This document shows positions 27,944-37,856 of a DNA stretch of 64,000 nucleotides, piece after piece (position 1 is the stretch's first letter; every line of letters begins with the position of its first letter). A program made the translations under genes and the position numbers. The notes beneath the pieces are model-generated. The model was not told where the DNA came from. It did not search any database and saw only the letters and a list, made by a program, of their open reading frames with translations. This DNA comes from a bacterium (lineage in GTDB: Bacteria > Krumholzibacteriota > Krumholzibacteriia > Krumholzibacteriales > Krumholzibacteriaceae). The stretch is taken from the NCBI GenBank assembly GCA_020350885.1, contig CP070727.1, positions 1,459,944-1,523,943 on the forward strand, read 5' to 3'.

Positions 27944-29878
27944 TCAATATGACCACAGCTTCAGTCCGATGATTCCCCAGTATCCCCAATAGATCGTCGT
28001 ACCGACACAGGAGAGAGAAAGAATGAGCGCATATATTCGTTCCATCGTTTTCACGGGCTCTTGAAAGCTCCTCACCGCAAAAAACAAACTCACAAAAGAA
28101 AGGACGGCAAAGCCCAATGTCGAGAGATAGAAAAATATGTTTACGGGAGTTTTCTGACCGATATATGCCAATGATCGATTAACCTGCATCCCGACAAGAA
28201 TAAATGAGAGCAAAATAATTATTACCGCCAACAAAGGAATAACGCGGATACGCAGATATTGTGTTCGTTTATTCTTCTTGGTGATGCGTTTGTAGAGCTC
28301 AATGGGGACCCACACGATAGCAACAAAAATACTGGATAACATGATAACCCAGGACAGGAAAAATAGAACCCCATGCAGCCACGCCTTGAACCACGATGTT
28401 TTCTTGTAAAAACTGCCCCCGTATATATATGCTGGTTCGTTATCTGTTGTTTTGATAAAAACCATACTGGCACGAAATTCTTCTTCGCCCCTGAAGGATT
28501 TTTCCGTAACAGGAATCAGAGATTCCCATGATCCAAAGAAAACATTTTTATAATATAAACGGTTATTTTCTGATTTCATTATTCGATAATTTAATATCAG
28601 ATCGATCCAGGCTGAAAGCCGTTGAGGTGGATTGCACCATTTGTAGTACCCTGCGTATGATTGTAATGTTTCCCTGGATATTTCGGGTTCGGGAGGCGTT
28701 TGAGGCTCGTATCCCATATCCTTTACGAGATAACTTCTCAGTGTGCCCCAGATCCTGGTTATTCCAGCCTCGAAATCGATATCCCATTGATTCGTGAAAA
28801 GTGCGCAGCCGATTCCAAGATCCCGACAGTATCCATACGCTCCGCAGAAACCCATTATCGAACCGTAGTGGGTATACCATTTGAATCCTTTATAATACCC
28901 GATACCTACACCTAAACCGACACGGCTTTCCAATCCTGCTTTTGCCGCCGGATCGGTTGTTGATCTTTCCATCCTGTCTATTGTTGACTCGGCAATGATC
29001 TGTCTTTCCCCGATCCTCCCTTTATTCAACATAAACTGTAGATATCTTGCCATTTCATATGCTGAAGAATTCAGAGATCCGGCAGGTCTCGAATATGTGT
29101 GCCAGTATTGACTTGGCTGATAGCTGGCCTTGTAACCCTGGGCGAGCAATTGCTCGGTTTCCGATGTAAACCTGAACGTGGAGGTGGTCATGCCAAGCGG
29201 ATCCAAAATTTCACTTTTCAAATAATCTTCGAATCTTTCTCCGGTTACTTTTTCTATAATAATACCTGCCACCATGTATCCTGCGCTGGAATATGATCTA
29301 TATGCGCCTGGCTTCCATTTGACGTTCAGATAGTGTTCGCTGACTTTCAATCCATCCATCAAAGGGATATCCGGATCACCATCAAGATAATAATCGTTGA
29401 AATGAGGATCGTTGAAACCTGCCGTATGCTCGAGCAGATGAACAATACGTACGGGATCGGTAGCTTCCCAGGGATTATCAATTGAAAGATCTGGAACTAT
29501 TTGTTTTACCGGATCCTGCAGATCGATTCTCCCATCTTCTACAAGTTTTAGAATACCCAATGCCACAAAGCTTTTTGTGATGGAGCCTGCGCGAAAGTGT
29601 GTATGCTCATTGACCTTTGTCTTCGATTCAACATCGGCATAGCCCAAACCACCAGCATAGACGACCGAATCTTCCGTAACTATCGCAATGCTTGCGCCGG
29701 GGATTGTATATCTTGTCAACAAGCTATCAATTTCGGTTTGTAATTCATCAATAGCTAGAATAACTCTTTGTGCATTTTGTTGCACAGCGGCTGTCTGTGA
29801 ATAGCAGTGTGTGGTGAATTGAAAAAGAATGATCGGTAAAACGAATAGGTGAATCCTGGTAAAACGAAATGTGTTCAT
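27944..29878 (-). CDS. Serine beta-lactamase-like hydrolase with C-terminal membrane domain (copy 2)
   Basis: The 644-residue protein has a signal peptide and a class C-like catalytic domain: AGSITKSFVALG (SxxK) and YRSYSSAGYMVAG (Y-x-x region). A linker domain and four C-terminal transmembrane helices (about 500-640) follow. The membrane-anchored architecture resembles FmtA/PBP-like esterases acting at the cell envelope. It is a distant relative of the enzymes at 21145 and 39523. Confidence 0.82.
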   Translation of the reverse strand: MNTFRFTRIHLFVLPIILFQFTTHCYSQTAAVQQNAQRVILAIDELQTEIDSLLTRYTIPGASIAIVTEDSVVYAGGLGYADVESKTKVNEHTHFRAGSITKSFVALGILKLVEDGRIDLQDPVKQIVPDLSIDNPWEATDPVRIVHLLEHTAGFNDPHFNDYYLDGDPDIPLMDGLKVSEHYLNVKWKPGAYRSYSSAGYMVAGIIIEKVTGERFEDYLKSEILDPLGMTTSTFRFTSETEQLLAQGYKASYQPSQYWHTYSRPAGSLNSSAYEMARYLQFMLNKGRIGERQIIAESTIDRMERSTTDPAAKAGLESRVGLGVGIGYYKGFKWYTHYGSIMGFCGAYGYCRDLGIGCALFTNQWDIDFEAGITRIWGTLRSYLVKDMGYEPQTPPEPEISRETLQSYAGYYKWCNPPQRLSAWIDLILNYRIMKSENNRLYYKNVFFGSWESLIPVTEKSFRGEEEFRASMVFIKTTDNEPAYIYGGSFYKKTSWFKAWLHGVLFFLSWVIMLSSIFVAIVWVPIELYKRITKKNKRTQYLRIRVIPLLAVIIILLSFILVGMQVNRSLAYIGQKTPVNIFFYLSTLGFAVLSFVSLFFAVRSFQEPVKTMERIYALILSLSCVGTTIYWGYWGIIGLKLWSY

Positions 29879-29909
29879 ACGGCAATAGTCCCTCTTACCT
29901 CAATCGATC

Positions 29910-30551
29910 CTATTGCATTGGTACCTGTATTCTGAACACGTAGACATTATCGTATATGAATGTAGTGTCAATACTCTCAAGCTCGAAACCGGCCTGCCGG
30001 CACTGTTCAATCACAGTTTCTTTCGAGACAGCATGACCCCCGTGATCCGGCAGCTTACCGGGATCATAGGCTATTACCGCCAATCTGCCTCCGGGCTTGA
30101 GACTTTTGAGCGTGTTTCCGAGCAGTGTCACCGGATCCGAGAGGTGATCAAACGTGTTTACTAGATAGACCAAGTCGAGCTTGCCTTCGGGAAAGCGAGG
30201 CTGTACCTCACCGCTTTGAATCACGATCATGTTCGTGATCTGCTCTCTCTTACAGCGTCTCTCCATGAATCGAACGGCCTTGGGATCGATATCGTTTGCG
30301 TAGACCATACCGGCATGCCCCACTCTCGCTGCAACTTTCACGGCAAAGCGTCCATTGCCGGCTCCAATCTCGCCAACGTGCATCCCAGGTTGAACTCCGA
30401 TCACGTCCATGATTTTACCAGACGGCTGGAAGGATTCGAATTTTTCTTCCCACTTTTTGCTCCACCTGCCTTGCTCCTCGCACGAGCAAGCAAGGATCAG
30501 GACCGCAAATATCTCACAACACGATCGAAAATAATTTTTTACGAAAGACAT
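29910..30551 (-). CDS. Exported class I SAM-dependent methyltransferase-like protein
   Basis: I chose the ATG at 30551 (AAGGG upstream); the frame is open to 30584. A lipoprotein-type signal ending LACSC precedes a Rossmann fold with VGEIGAGNGRFAVKVAARVG (motif I) and LVYLVNTFDHLSDP. Exported methyltransferase-like proteins of this class are common in candidate phyla; since SAM is cytoplasmic their activity is uncertain. It ends 31 bases upstream of the serine hydrolase gene. Confidence 0.75.
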   Translation of the reverse strand: MSFVKNYFRSCCEIFAVLILACSCEEQGRWSKKWEEKFESFQPSGKIMDVIGVQPGMHVGEIGAGNGRFAVKVAARVGHAGMVYANDIDPKAVRFMERRCKREQITNMIVIQSGEVQPRFPEGKLDLVYLVNTFDHLSDPVTLLGNTLKSLKPGGRLAVIAYDPGKLPDHGGHAVSKETVIEQCRQAGFELESIDTTFIYDNVYVFRIQVPMQ

Positions 30552-30712
30552 GTTAGTTACCCTTCGTCCGACCGTATGGTTCAATGGATTCTCTCTCCGC
30601 GAATATTATGCTTATATCCAAAGACCCGGTGAGGAAAGGGCCTGTGGTTTGATGCCATAACAGGTGGCATGATTAGATTACGTGCTGATCATCCGCATTA
30701 CGGCCACAAATC

Positions 30713-31045
30713 TTACTGGTTACCAAGCGGCATCCATTTCGCTTTTCTAATCTCGGACAAATGGGTTGCCAAATAATATATTAATATCCCCCACAGCAGG
30801 CTGTTGAGCACCATCAAGGGCCAGGCGAGAAATCGAGCGCTTGGGCCAAGAGACAACGCAACAAGCCCAAGTGGAAGCATCAGTATTGTGTGCACCATTT
30901 TGAGAGCAGTATGGAGTATCCCATCGCTGGGCTGCGGATACACACCGAAAAAGAATCCAGCCACCTCGAACGTTGCCATGGCCGATCCCAAAGCGAGCAC
31001 AAGATGGATAATCGCTATGGCTGCAACTACGATGACATTTCTCAT
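30713..31045 (-). CDS. Four-helix membrane protein, unknown function
   Basis: The 110-residue protein starts after AAAGGAGGAATACG and has about four hydrophobic helices with short loops (VVAAIAIIHLVLALGSAM, LPLGLVALSLGPSARFL). It ends in a basic tail. No family recognised. Confidence 0.55.
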   Translation of the reverse strand: MRNVIVVAAIAIIHLVLALGSAMATFEVAGFFFGVYPQPSDGILHTALKMVHTILMLPLGLVALSLGPSARFLAWPLMVLNSLLWGILIYYLATHLSEIRKAKWMPLGNQ

Positions 31046-31112
31046 TCGTATTCCTCCTTTGAACGTATGCCGTACCCTCTTCGTTTTATAAAAGCATAAT
31101 AATTATGGTATC

Positions 31113-31883
31113 CTAAAACTCATAAGATACTGAGACCGTAGCAAAATGAAGCCACGCAAAGTTATATACCCGATCAACGTCCGCACCACCTTCAAGGGTT
31201 CGATACCCTACTGAAATGTTCAACCTTTTGTTCAGCTTGTAACCCAATTTTAATGCAAGATCTTCTGCACGACCAGGTCCACCTGCTAATGCATCGAGAT
31301 CAAACAATAATTGCAAGCGTTGTTTTAATTGATAAACAAAGCTCAAATGGAGGAGAGGAACGAAACCCAAATCTTCTTCCTTTGCTGATACGGATTGTTG
31401 TTCGAGTTGGATCTTTGCATCGCGTATCTTTGCTGTAAAACCTATCCATCCATACCACCGGTGTCTATCAAAAAGCAGGTACCGGTAGGTCAAACGCCAA
31501 GAGTTGAACTTATAGGTCGCATTGGTCTGAACATCAGGGTCAAAACTCCCACCCGAAAACGCCACAGGTTGCGTGAACCTTCCCTTCTCATTAAATGAGA
31601 GTGGTGCCAATAGAAAACGCAATCCATGCCTTTCACTAATATTCCAGGAGAAATAAACGCGAGCCGCCGGATAGGGACCATTTCCAACAAGTTCCACCAA
31701 CGAAAAACGTGTGCCGTTTTGATTATTAGGTATTTGTACATTGTTTCGGCTTTGCCAAACTGATCCCAACTCGAGCTCTATCATGAACCGGGATTTTTTC
31801 GTCTCTTGTGCCGAAACGACATTGAATGGTTGAGCTACTAGTAGCACTAACAACGAGGCCGCTATGAGGTATTTATTTTTCAT
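31113..31883 (-). CDS. Putative outer-membrane beta-barrel protein
   Basis: I chose the ATG at 31883, which follows AGGAGTATAC and starts a signal peptide ending VVSAQET. The remaining sequence is made of amphipathic strands (ISERHGLRFLLAPL, WHFATVSVSYEF-like ending) and terminates in Phe, consistent with BAM-dependent insertion in the outer membrane. Function unknown. Confidence 0.6.
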   Translation of the reverse strand: MKNKYLIAASLLVLLVAQPFNVVSAQETKKSRFMIELELGSVWQSRNNVQIPNNQNGTRFSLVELVGNGPYPAARVYFSWNISERHGLRFLLAPLSFNEKGRFTQPVAFSGGSFDPDVQTNATYKFNSWRLTYRYLLFDRHRWYGWIGFTAKIRDAKIQLEQQSVSAKEEDLGFVPLLHLSFVYQLKQRLQLLFDLDALAGGPGRAEDLALKLGYKLNKRLNISVGYRTLEGGADVDRVYNFAWLHFATVSVSYEF

Positions 31884-31952
31884 GTATACTCCTGAAATCC
31901 TAATTAGGCGGATAGTTTGCAAAAAAATGTTTATTGTCATTCTGCATTATAA

Positions 31953-32735
31953 TCAACTTTTCTTTTCCAGCTTTAAATCTCTCTCTAAAATATTTCTTAA
32001 CCTGGTTGCACTGATCGGATGATCCGCCAGAAGCCGACCGTTGTATAGCAAACTGATAACCCCATAAGGCGAAGGCATTATTCTTCGAGTTTCCCTGGCA
32101 TTTTTCAATTCGACCAAGTTGAGACGGATACCATATTGTTCCGCTACCGGAGGTAATTCCTTAACGGCTTTGCCGATATAGGGGCACTGGTTAGTGTAGA
32201 TCAATTGCAGACCTTGAAATTTACTCAACCGCTCATCCCAATTCCTGGGGAAAGCGGGCAACGGTCCCTCCTTTCGTGGTTTAACCAACAACTGAAAATG
32301 TGGTTTGGCTTCATCAACCTGTTCAAAGCCGTTTTTGATAAAAAAGTTCTTACTTGCCATCCAGCTGCCATCGCTGGTCACAACTGCCACACCCAACTTG
32401 TCACTCGAGTCGGCATCTTTCAGACATTCTTCCAACAATGCAGATGCCATGCCCTTATAAGGAAACTTATTTGAAGCCACCCAGATGCAGTGGATCACAA
32501 AATACTCTGGTGCCTCGATAATCCGCCACGCATGTTCTCCCGGCATGTATTCCAGAAGACCGGCTTGTTTATCCTCGGTTGTCAGAATCAACTTAATCCG
32601 CAAACCTTCTTCGAAGCGTTGCTGCAACCATGGCAGCTTGGCGATATAACCAGGATGTTTTCTGTTTTTCACACAGAAGAATCCGAATTCCTCTACATTT
32701 CTGGAATCAACGGTAATTATACTGTAACCTGCCAT
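31953..32735 (-). CDS. GNAT acetyltransferase with C-terminal YoaP-like domain
   Basis: The ATG at 32735 follows GGAGTCAGGG and is preferred over 32792. Residues about 20-150 are a GNAT fold (PYKGMASALLEECLKD is the acetyl-CoA-binding loop). Residues about 180-260 resemble the YoaP domain (LIYTNQCPYIGKAV ... VISLLYNGRLLADHPIS), a thioredoxin-like module often fused to GNATs. The substrate is unknown. Confidence 0.82.
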   Translation of the reverse strand: MAGYSIITVDSRNVEEFGFFCVKNRKHPGYIAKLPWLQQRFEEGLRIKLILTTEDKQAGLLEYMPGEHAWRIIEAPEYFVIHCIWVASNKFPYKGMASALLEECLKDADSSDKLGVAVVTSDGSWMASKNFFIKNGFEQVDEAKPHFQLLVKPRKEGPLPAFPRNWDERLSKFQGLQLIYTNQCPYIGKAVKELPPVAEQYGIRLNLVELKNARETRRIMPSPYGVISLLYNGRLLADHPISATRLRNILERDLKLEKKS

Positions 32736-32922
32736 AACCCTGACTCCAAAAAAAGTAACTCTCAGATAATGATACGTCTCAGAAGCAAGCAAGTTTCGGG
32801 TACACTACCAGATATACTACGGAAAATTACAAAATCCTTCCAACCCAATAATGTGAAGCTACATCCAAGCCGTTCATTTATAGCCGCTTTATAGACATCG
32901 ACAATTGTAGAGATCGATTATA

Positions 32923-33222
32923 TTAGTGTAGATTTTTGTCTTGTTCGCTGAGACGATCGTATATCTTTTTCCATTCAATGTCTCGCCCCGGGAACAATAC
33001 TCTGTTGAAAGGCCAATCGGTTCTAAGCCAATTCTTTAATGTTTTCAACAGTAAATCATCAAGCCCCTTATCAAAAGCATCTTGAGTGACCCACATGACC
33101 ACATCACGCGCCTTCTTGATACTCTTGAAACATTCACTCCGATTTCCTGAATAGAAATATTCCCTTGCATGAGCACTATATGCTACTGCGGATTGTGGAT
33201 ATATTTTTGTGCTGATATTTAA
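32923..33222 (-). pseudogene. Open frame without start codon, probable 5'-truncated gene
   Basis: On the minus strand a frame of 99 codons runs from just after a TAA at 33223 to a TAA at 32923-32925. It encodes plausible helical protein (AHAREYFYSGNRSECFKSIK, LKNWLRTDWPFNRVLFPG), but there is no ATG, GTG or TTG in its first 45 codons. It begins exactly at the end of the photolyase gene. It looks like the C-terminal remnant of a helical protein. A rare start codon is the alternative. Confidence 0.4.
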
Positions 33223-34577
33223 TTACGGATTTTCATCTTTTGTATCATCTCGACATACCTGCCGATATTGAACTTCCTTTTAAGACCACTGTCATTCATG
33301 TATCTAACCTTGCCGAAAACCTCCCGCTCTTTCCATGGCCGGTCGTGCTTGCCGAAGCACCAGGCGACTCCTGCAAAGCCGTTTGGATCACGTCCATCGA
33401 GCTCATACTTGTTGTTGAGTGCAAGCGCCCACGTGAAGGCAGTCTTTGGATCGGGCGCCCATTCGAGTATCTTTTTGCCCCAGTACATACGCATATATCC
33501 ATGCATCGAACCGGTGATCCGCATCTCGTCCTGCGCCGCGTTCCAGTAGGGATCGTGTGTACGTGAATCCTCGAGCTCATCGAACGAATAGGTATAGGGT
33601 CGCCGGTCCCTACTGTGCAATGCGAGACTCGCCTGTGCCCATTCGGGCAGACACTCATAGATATCGTAGTTTCTGTTGTAGTAGACGAAGTTCATGCTCA
33701 GTTCGCGCCGCACGATGAGCTGCTCGAGAAACGCCGCAGCCCCGGGGCTCTCCGTCTTCTGTACCTGGAGCGCCACATAGAGCGGCGATATCTGGCCGAA
33801 GTGGAGATATGGGCTGAGGCCTGAGCGAATGTTCAAGGTTGGGTCATTACCCTCACCCTCATATCGATCGAGCCTTTCCCTCATAAAACGCCGCAGCCGA
33901 AGCTTTGCCCGGCCGGTCCCCCCGATGAATGTGTTCACCTTCCCCACACTCCGGTCTATACGCATGCTTGATAATATACGCCCGGGTGTGCCTATATCGA
34001 TCGACCTGAACTTCATATCGAGCGAGGAATGTCGCGTGCGTGCATGGCTGAGCGGTATGAGGTACCGTTCGATCAGACGATGAATCTTCGGCCGCAGGGT
34101 TGCCGCTGCATACTCCTCCTTGCCTGAGGCCTCCTCGACCGGTACGACGACATCTGTCTCGACCTGCACCATTGCACACGATACACTCCGGGCCACGGAG
34201 GAGCGCCACCGTTTCTGAATCCTCAGGTAGCCTCGATCGGTGACGAGGAGGGCGGCTTTACGGGCAAGTGGGAGAACTCCGCGCTCGGGCGATTCACTGC
34301 GTATCACGAAGCGAATGCCCCGTCGCTTCAGCGTAGATTCTACCTCCTGCAAACCTTCCAGCATGAAATGGTAATGCCGCTCATTCGCATCGGGGAAGCG
34401 ATCGGTGATACCGAAGAACGTCACAACAGGAAGATTCAGTTCATTGGCCTTGTGGATCGCATACTCCAGCGCATGGTTATATTCTGCACGCTGGGAGGCC
34501 TGCATCCAGTAGAGAACGTAGTTGTTCTCCCGTACCGGTTTGTCATTGAGCGGTTGAATTCTTTCAAATTGAATCAT
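33219..34577 (-). CDS. phrB: Class II CPD photolyase
   Basis: The 452-residue protein begins with the class II signature NYVLYWMQASQRAEYNHAL. It continues with the alpha/beta antenna domain and the C-terminal FAD domain (WNAAQDEMRITGSMHGYMRM, YWGKKILEWAPDP, LNNKYELDGRDPNGFAGVAW, FGKVRYMNDSGLKRKF). Class II enzymes repair cyclobutane pyrimidine dimers using blue light. Length and motif order are complete, so it should be functional and indicates an organism exposed to light. Confidence 0.93.
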   Translation of the reverse strand: MIQFERIQPLNDKPVRENNYVLYWMQASQRAEYNHALEYAIHKANELNLPVVTFFGITDRFPDANERHYHFMLEGLQEVESTLKRRGIRFVIRSESPERGVLPLARKAALLVTDRGYLRIQKRWRSSVARSVSCAMVQVETDVVVPVEEASGKEEYAAATLRPKIHRLIERYLIPLSHARTRHSSLDMKFRSIDIGTPGRILSSMRIDRSVGKVNTFIGGTGRAKLRLRRFMRERLDRYEGEGNDPTLNIRSGLSPYLHFGQISPLYVALQVQKTESPGAAAFLEQLIVRRELSMNFVYYNRNYDIYECLPEWAQASLALHSRDRRPYTYSFDELEDSRTHDPYWNAAQDEMRITGSMHGYMRMYWGKKILEWAPDPKTAFTWALALNNKYELDGRDPNGFAGVAWCFGKHDRPWKEREVFGKVRYMNDSGLKRKFNIGRYVEMIQKMKIRN

Positions 34578-34655
34578 TACGTTCGTATTCGTAACCCGGC
34601 GTGTCAGAATATATTAAATCACTCCCAGTATCTTGAGACTTCTTACAATCAATCG

Positions 34656-35201
34656 TCACTGCTTCTTGAATCTATCCGTTATTGCCTTGACCAGCCCAGC
34701 CAAAATCAGCAAAGTGCTCATGCCCAAAAAGATCATCTTGCTCATCGTACAGACTGTCCCTAGCCAGGCCACAAGTGCAGGTCGAGCAGGATAGACCGCA
34801 AGCAAAGTCACGATACAGATATTCTCAAGCACGTCGAAGAGCCCAGCACCGACAGGCAACACATTCAGTCTTTGCAGCTTGCTCCCGGGCATGTAGACAC
34901 GCTGAACAAGCCACGAAATGAGTAAGCTGAATGCCAATGTATACAGGATGGGATTGGCAATATCCCACGTCAGGTAGATGCGGATCCAGAAACGCCCTGC
35001 ATCGCCATAGGAAGCCACTGTCGAAAACGCCTGCTCTGGCGTATAGAAAAATTGCGCGTCTAACGACACTACGCTACCCCCGGGGGCAGCCCGTAAGAGC
35101 GGCATTGTAACGGCCACGAAAACCACAAACACCGCGAAAAGCGCCAGAATAATCCAGCCTCTGGCCCAGGAATGAAATAACCTTGAAAGCTTGGATAGCA
35201 T
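34656..35201 (-). CDS. Membrane protein of unknown function (five-helix type)
   Basis: I place the start at the ATG near 35201 (MLSKLSRLFHSWARGW); the frame is open to 35249. The 181 residues contain about five transmembrane helices, with a soluble loop (YTPEQAFSTVASYGDAGRFW) between the first and second. I have seen similar uncharacterised proteins in other bacteria but recall no family name. Confidence 0.6.
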   Translation of the reverse strand: MLSKLSRLFHSWARGWIILALFAVFVVFVAVTMPLLRAAPGGSVVSLDAQFFYTPEQAFSTVASYGDAGRFWIRIYLTWDIANPILYTLAFSLLISWLVQRVYMPGSKLQRLNVLPVGAGLFDVLENICIVTLLAVYPARPALVAWLGTVCTMSKMIFLGMSTLLILAGLVKAITDRFKKQ

Positions 35202-35295
35202 GTCTGCTCTTAGGAAAATACTATTCAGGCGGCACGTCCACACCGCCACGGACTTACTGATCTCCAGAGCGCTTGAGTCGCCGACCGCGAATATG

Positions 35296-36273
35296 TCACG
35301 CGGTCACATAACATCGAAGCCGGCGACAGATTGCGACCGTGCCGGCAAGAGTCACACAGGTGAGTAGAAATGCTGCCGCCAGCGCACCAAGACGTCTATC
35401 TTCCCAGCCAGTTGAATCCATTAAAAGATCGATCATGCGACTCATCGCGATGTACAAGATAATTGCCGTGAGAACGCGCACCAATCGTTGCCAGATCTTT
35501 CCATCGTTCGAAGGCAGTCCCTTCAAGAGAATGAGCGAGTAGGCAACCAGGAGACCGAGGAGTCGTCCCACATTCTCGGCATCTAGCAATGCAATGAACG
35601 GTGTCAGAATGACAAGGGGTAGCACAATTCCGGTAAGCGGTAACAGATCTCTCACACTTAACTTCGATGGGCGTTCAACGTTAAGGGGGTGAACAAGCAG
35701 AGCGGCTGCTACAACAGCGAAAGCACCAACTGCCAGACCTGCGAGCACATCGGCAACGAAATGCCGGCCTAGATACATCCTGGATAAGGCCATCAGCGGA
35801 ATCCAAAAGACCGAGAACAAGAGGACACCTCTCGAGCGAAAGAAAAGCGCAAGCCCGAGAAAGAATGCAGCGGCTGTGCCAACGTGGCCTGAGGGGAATC
35901 CATAGCTCCATTCAGATTGTGCTCGAACAGCCGAGATGGCCTCTGGCGGCGGCAGTGCCCAGAAGCTTGAAGCACCTCCACTATCCAGCAGCGGCGCGGA
36001 CGGACCATGGCCTGGCTCGACGACCCGAGCGTCGATGTCACTCGGGCGAGGTAACGTCAATCCGCTCTTGAGGCCATCGGTCAGGATCCCCGCAATCAGC
36101 AGTGCAAGAAGCACTGAGAGACCGGGGCGCAGGCGTAGACCAAAAACCAGACAGATAACCAGTGCTATGTACACAGGTGTGTAGCCGAGCTTTGTGATTG
36201 CTGACAGCACCCAAGTCACGACGGGTGACTCAAATGACTGCAACCACAAGATCGGTTCGATTTGAAACATCAC
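35296..36273 (-). CDS. PAP2-family membrane phosphatase
   Basis: The protein of about 325 residues has the three phosphatase motifs: KSGLTLPRPSD, YGFPSGHVGTAAAF and SRMYLGRHFVADVLAG. Additional C-terminal transmembrane helices follow (about 190-325). It probably dephosphorylates a lipid phosphate such as undecaprenyl pyrophosphate or phosphatidic acid. GTG at 36273 and ATG at 36270 are both possible starts. A second, broken PAP2 gene lies directly upstream. Confidence 0.87.
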   Translation of the reverse strand: MMFQIEPILWLQSFESPVVTWVLSAITKLGYTPVYIALVICLVFGLRLRPGLSVLLALLIAGILTDGLKSGLTLPRPSDIDARVVEPGHGPSAPLLDSGGASSFWALPPPEAISAVRAQSEWSYGFPSGHVGTAAAFFLGLALFFRSRGVLLFSVFWIPLMALSRMYLGRHFVADVLAGLAVGAFAVVAAALLVHPLNVERPSKLSVRDLLPLTGIVLPLVILTPFIALLDAENVGRLLGLLVAYSLILLKGLPSNDGKIWQRLVRVLTAIILYIAMSRMIDLLMDSTGWEDRRLGALAAAFLLTCVTLAGTVAICRRLRCYVTA

Positions 36274-36336
36274 TTAACTCCCATTCTCGGCCTGGCCACC
36301 TAACAGTAAAGCTCACCTGCAGCCACAACACCAGGA

Positions 36337-37054
36337 TTAAAAATTCCAGGCGAAACCCATCTGCCGGCCCGACACGACAACATGATCCAGCCAGCCGTCC
36401 CGATACCTCTGACCGATAACCGCCTTGCCCACCACGAGTCCTATTGCGGCGCCGACGAGGATGTCCGATAGATAATGTCGGTTCTCTTCCATGCGGCCAA
36501 AACCTGTCGAGACGGCAAGCACACTCGCGCCCACACCCGCCTGCCAGCCCAGGTGGTGCCAGATCACGGGTACCGTGCTGAAAGCCGATGTGGTGTGCCC
36601 CGAGGGGAAAGACAGGGGGTCCACCCGAGGGACGCCGGCGGTTGATCCCATACTTGAGTGCACCGGTCATGAGGCCCGCGTACACAAAGGATCGGCACAG
36701 GTCGGAGCCAAAGCTTTTCAATTGTTCACTCCCGGTGAGCCGCCCCACGGCCAGCAGCGATAGTGAGCCACCGCCTACCACCCAGCCGCTGCCGTAGACG
36801 TCACCGATATCCAGGGCCGGGTCCATGAAGAATCCATCCAGGGAGAGTCGAGCTGAGTCGTGGTGCTCGTCGATCTCCTCCAAGCATAATGCGGCGGCCG
36901 TGCCTGCGGCGGCGAGGATCAGCAAGGAGCGCGTCGAGATCAGTGAGCCCAGATCGATGCCGAGCCTATCGCTCCAGTTGCCTTATAAAGATTGAGCGGA
37001 GAGGGGTGCTTGACCGCCGGCTACCGAGAGTACCATGAGAGTAAACAGCAACAA
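36337..37054 (-). pseudogene. Broken PAP2 phosphatase gene (in-frame stop plus frameshift)
   Basis: Three pieces join into one PAP2 protein. A signal peptide (LLLFTLMVLSVAGGQAPLSA, codons from about 37054) is followed by an in-frame TAA at 36983-36985. The reading then continues through YGINRRRPSGG until a one-base frameshift near 36615-36636, beside a run of five C. The second frame resumes at LSFPSGHTTSAF and runs through ENRHYLSDILVGA to 36337. Both lesions in one gene argue for a real pseudogene rather than a single sequencing error. Confidence 0.7.
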
Positions 37055-37287
37055 TACGGTGGTGTGGCGCTGCGGCGCGAACGCGCGTAATGCACGTTAA
37101 ATCATGTCGGGAAATCCTTTCCCAGGGGATGGGATTGTTCATTCGGCTGCGGCCTTAGCTGCATGAAAAATATATCCATCCCGTTTCTTCTCGTCAATAG
37201 GGTGCTTGCATCAAAGAAGCAACCGAGCATCAGCAGCAAGAGCCATTATAATGAAGTTCATCAGATTCAATGATCTGGAAGGTGGTG
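37055..37287. other. Intergenic stretch
   Basis: No open frame recognised. GTTAAAT at 37096-37102 fits a GTTRRRY core but no paired RYYYAAC end is seen. Confidence 0.4.
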
Positions 37288-37773
37288 CTAGATGAAGACT
37301 GCAACCGACTGCTTTCCGATCGCCCGGCGCCACACGGTCAACTGACCTGCGTGATAGGCAGTGTGTGCTACAACTACCTGCATCAACAGATGACCCATTG
37401 TCGGCAGCGTATCATCAGGCAGTGATTTACTCAAGACGGAGTCATTCGATGCGAGGATAATCCGGCGAAGACGATTCGCGGCATCGGTAAGTAGCGTGAG
37501 CATTTCAGATTTTTCCGGGTAACTCGAAAGATCCGAGGACGGTGTGCTGCCGTAACCGAAAACCGATTCCCAGTCATCCGGCAACCAATTCTCGGCACCC
37601 AGCTCGGCCGCTACACCCTGGCAACTGTGTATGATATGGCCGAGCGTCCACGTGCCGTGGTTCGGCACCCCACTCGGCTGCTCGACCATCTGCTGTTCTG
37701 AAAGATCGGCCACTGACTGTTCTACATACTTCACGGTGCTTTCAAACGTGTGGATCAGTTCTGTAATCATCAT
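37288..37773 (-). CDS. DinB-like family protein (copy 1)
   Basis: The 161-residue four-helix protein carries the DinB_2/YfiT-type metal-binding histidines in WTLGHIIHSCQG and VVVAHTAYHAGQLTVWRRA. Members bind a divalent metal and some are bacillithiol/mycothiol-type S-transferases. A second DinB-like gene with different sequence is at 43051-43518. Confidence 0.82.
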   Translation of the reverse strand: MMITELIHTFESTVKYVEQSVADLSEQQMVEQPSGVPNHGTWTLGHIIHSCQGVAAELGAENWLPDDWESVFGYGSTPSSDLSSYPEKSEMLTLLTDAANRLRRIILASNDSVLSKSLPDDTLPTMGHLLMQVVVAHTAYHAGQLTVWRRAIGKQSVAVFI

Positions 37774-37856
37774 CGAAGCTCCGATTCTGCCCTACAGCTG
37801 AGCTCAGCCGCCGCCTTTGGGCTGCCGGCTGGAGCATACTCTAAAATTTCATTATT

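Noticed and set aside
35250..35295. attC site between the two membrane-protein genes
   Set aside because: No core heptamers in the gap; the region looks like ordinary intergenic sequence.
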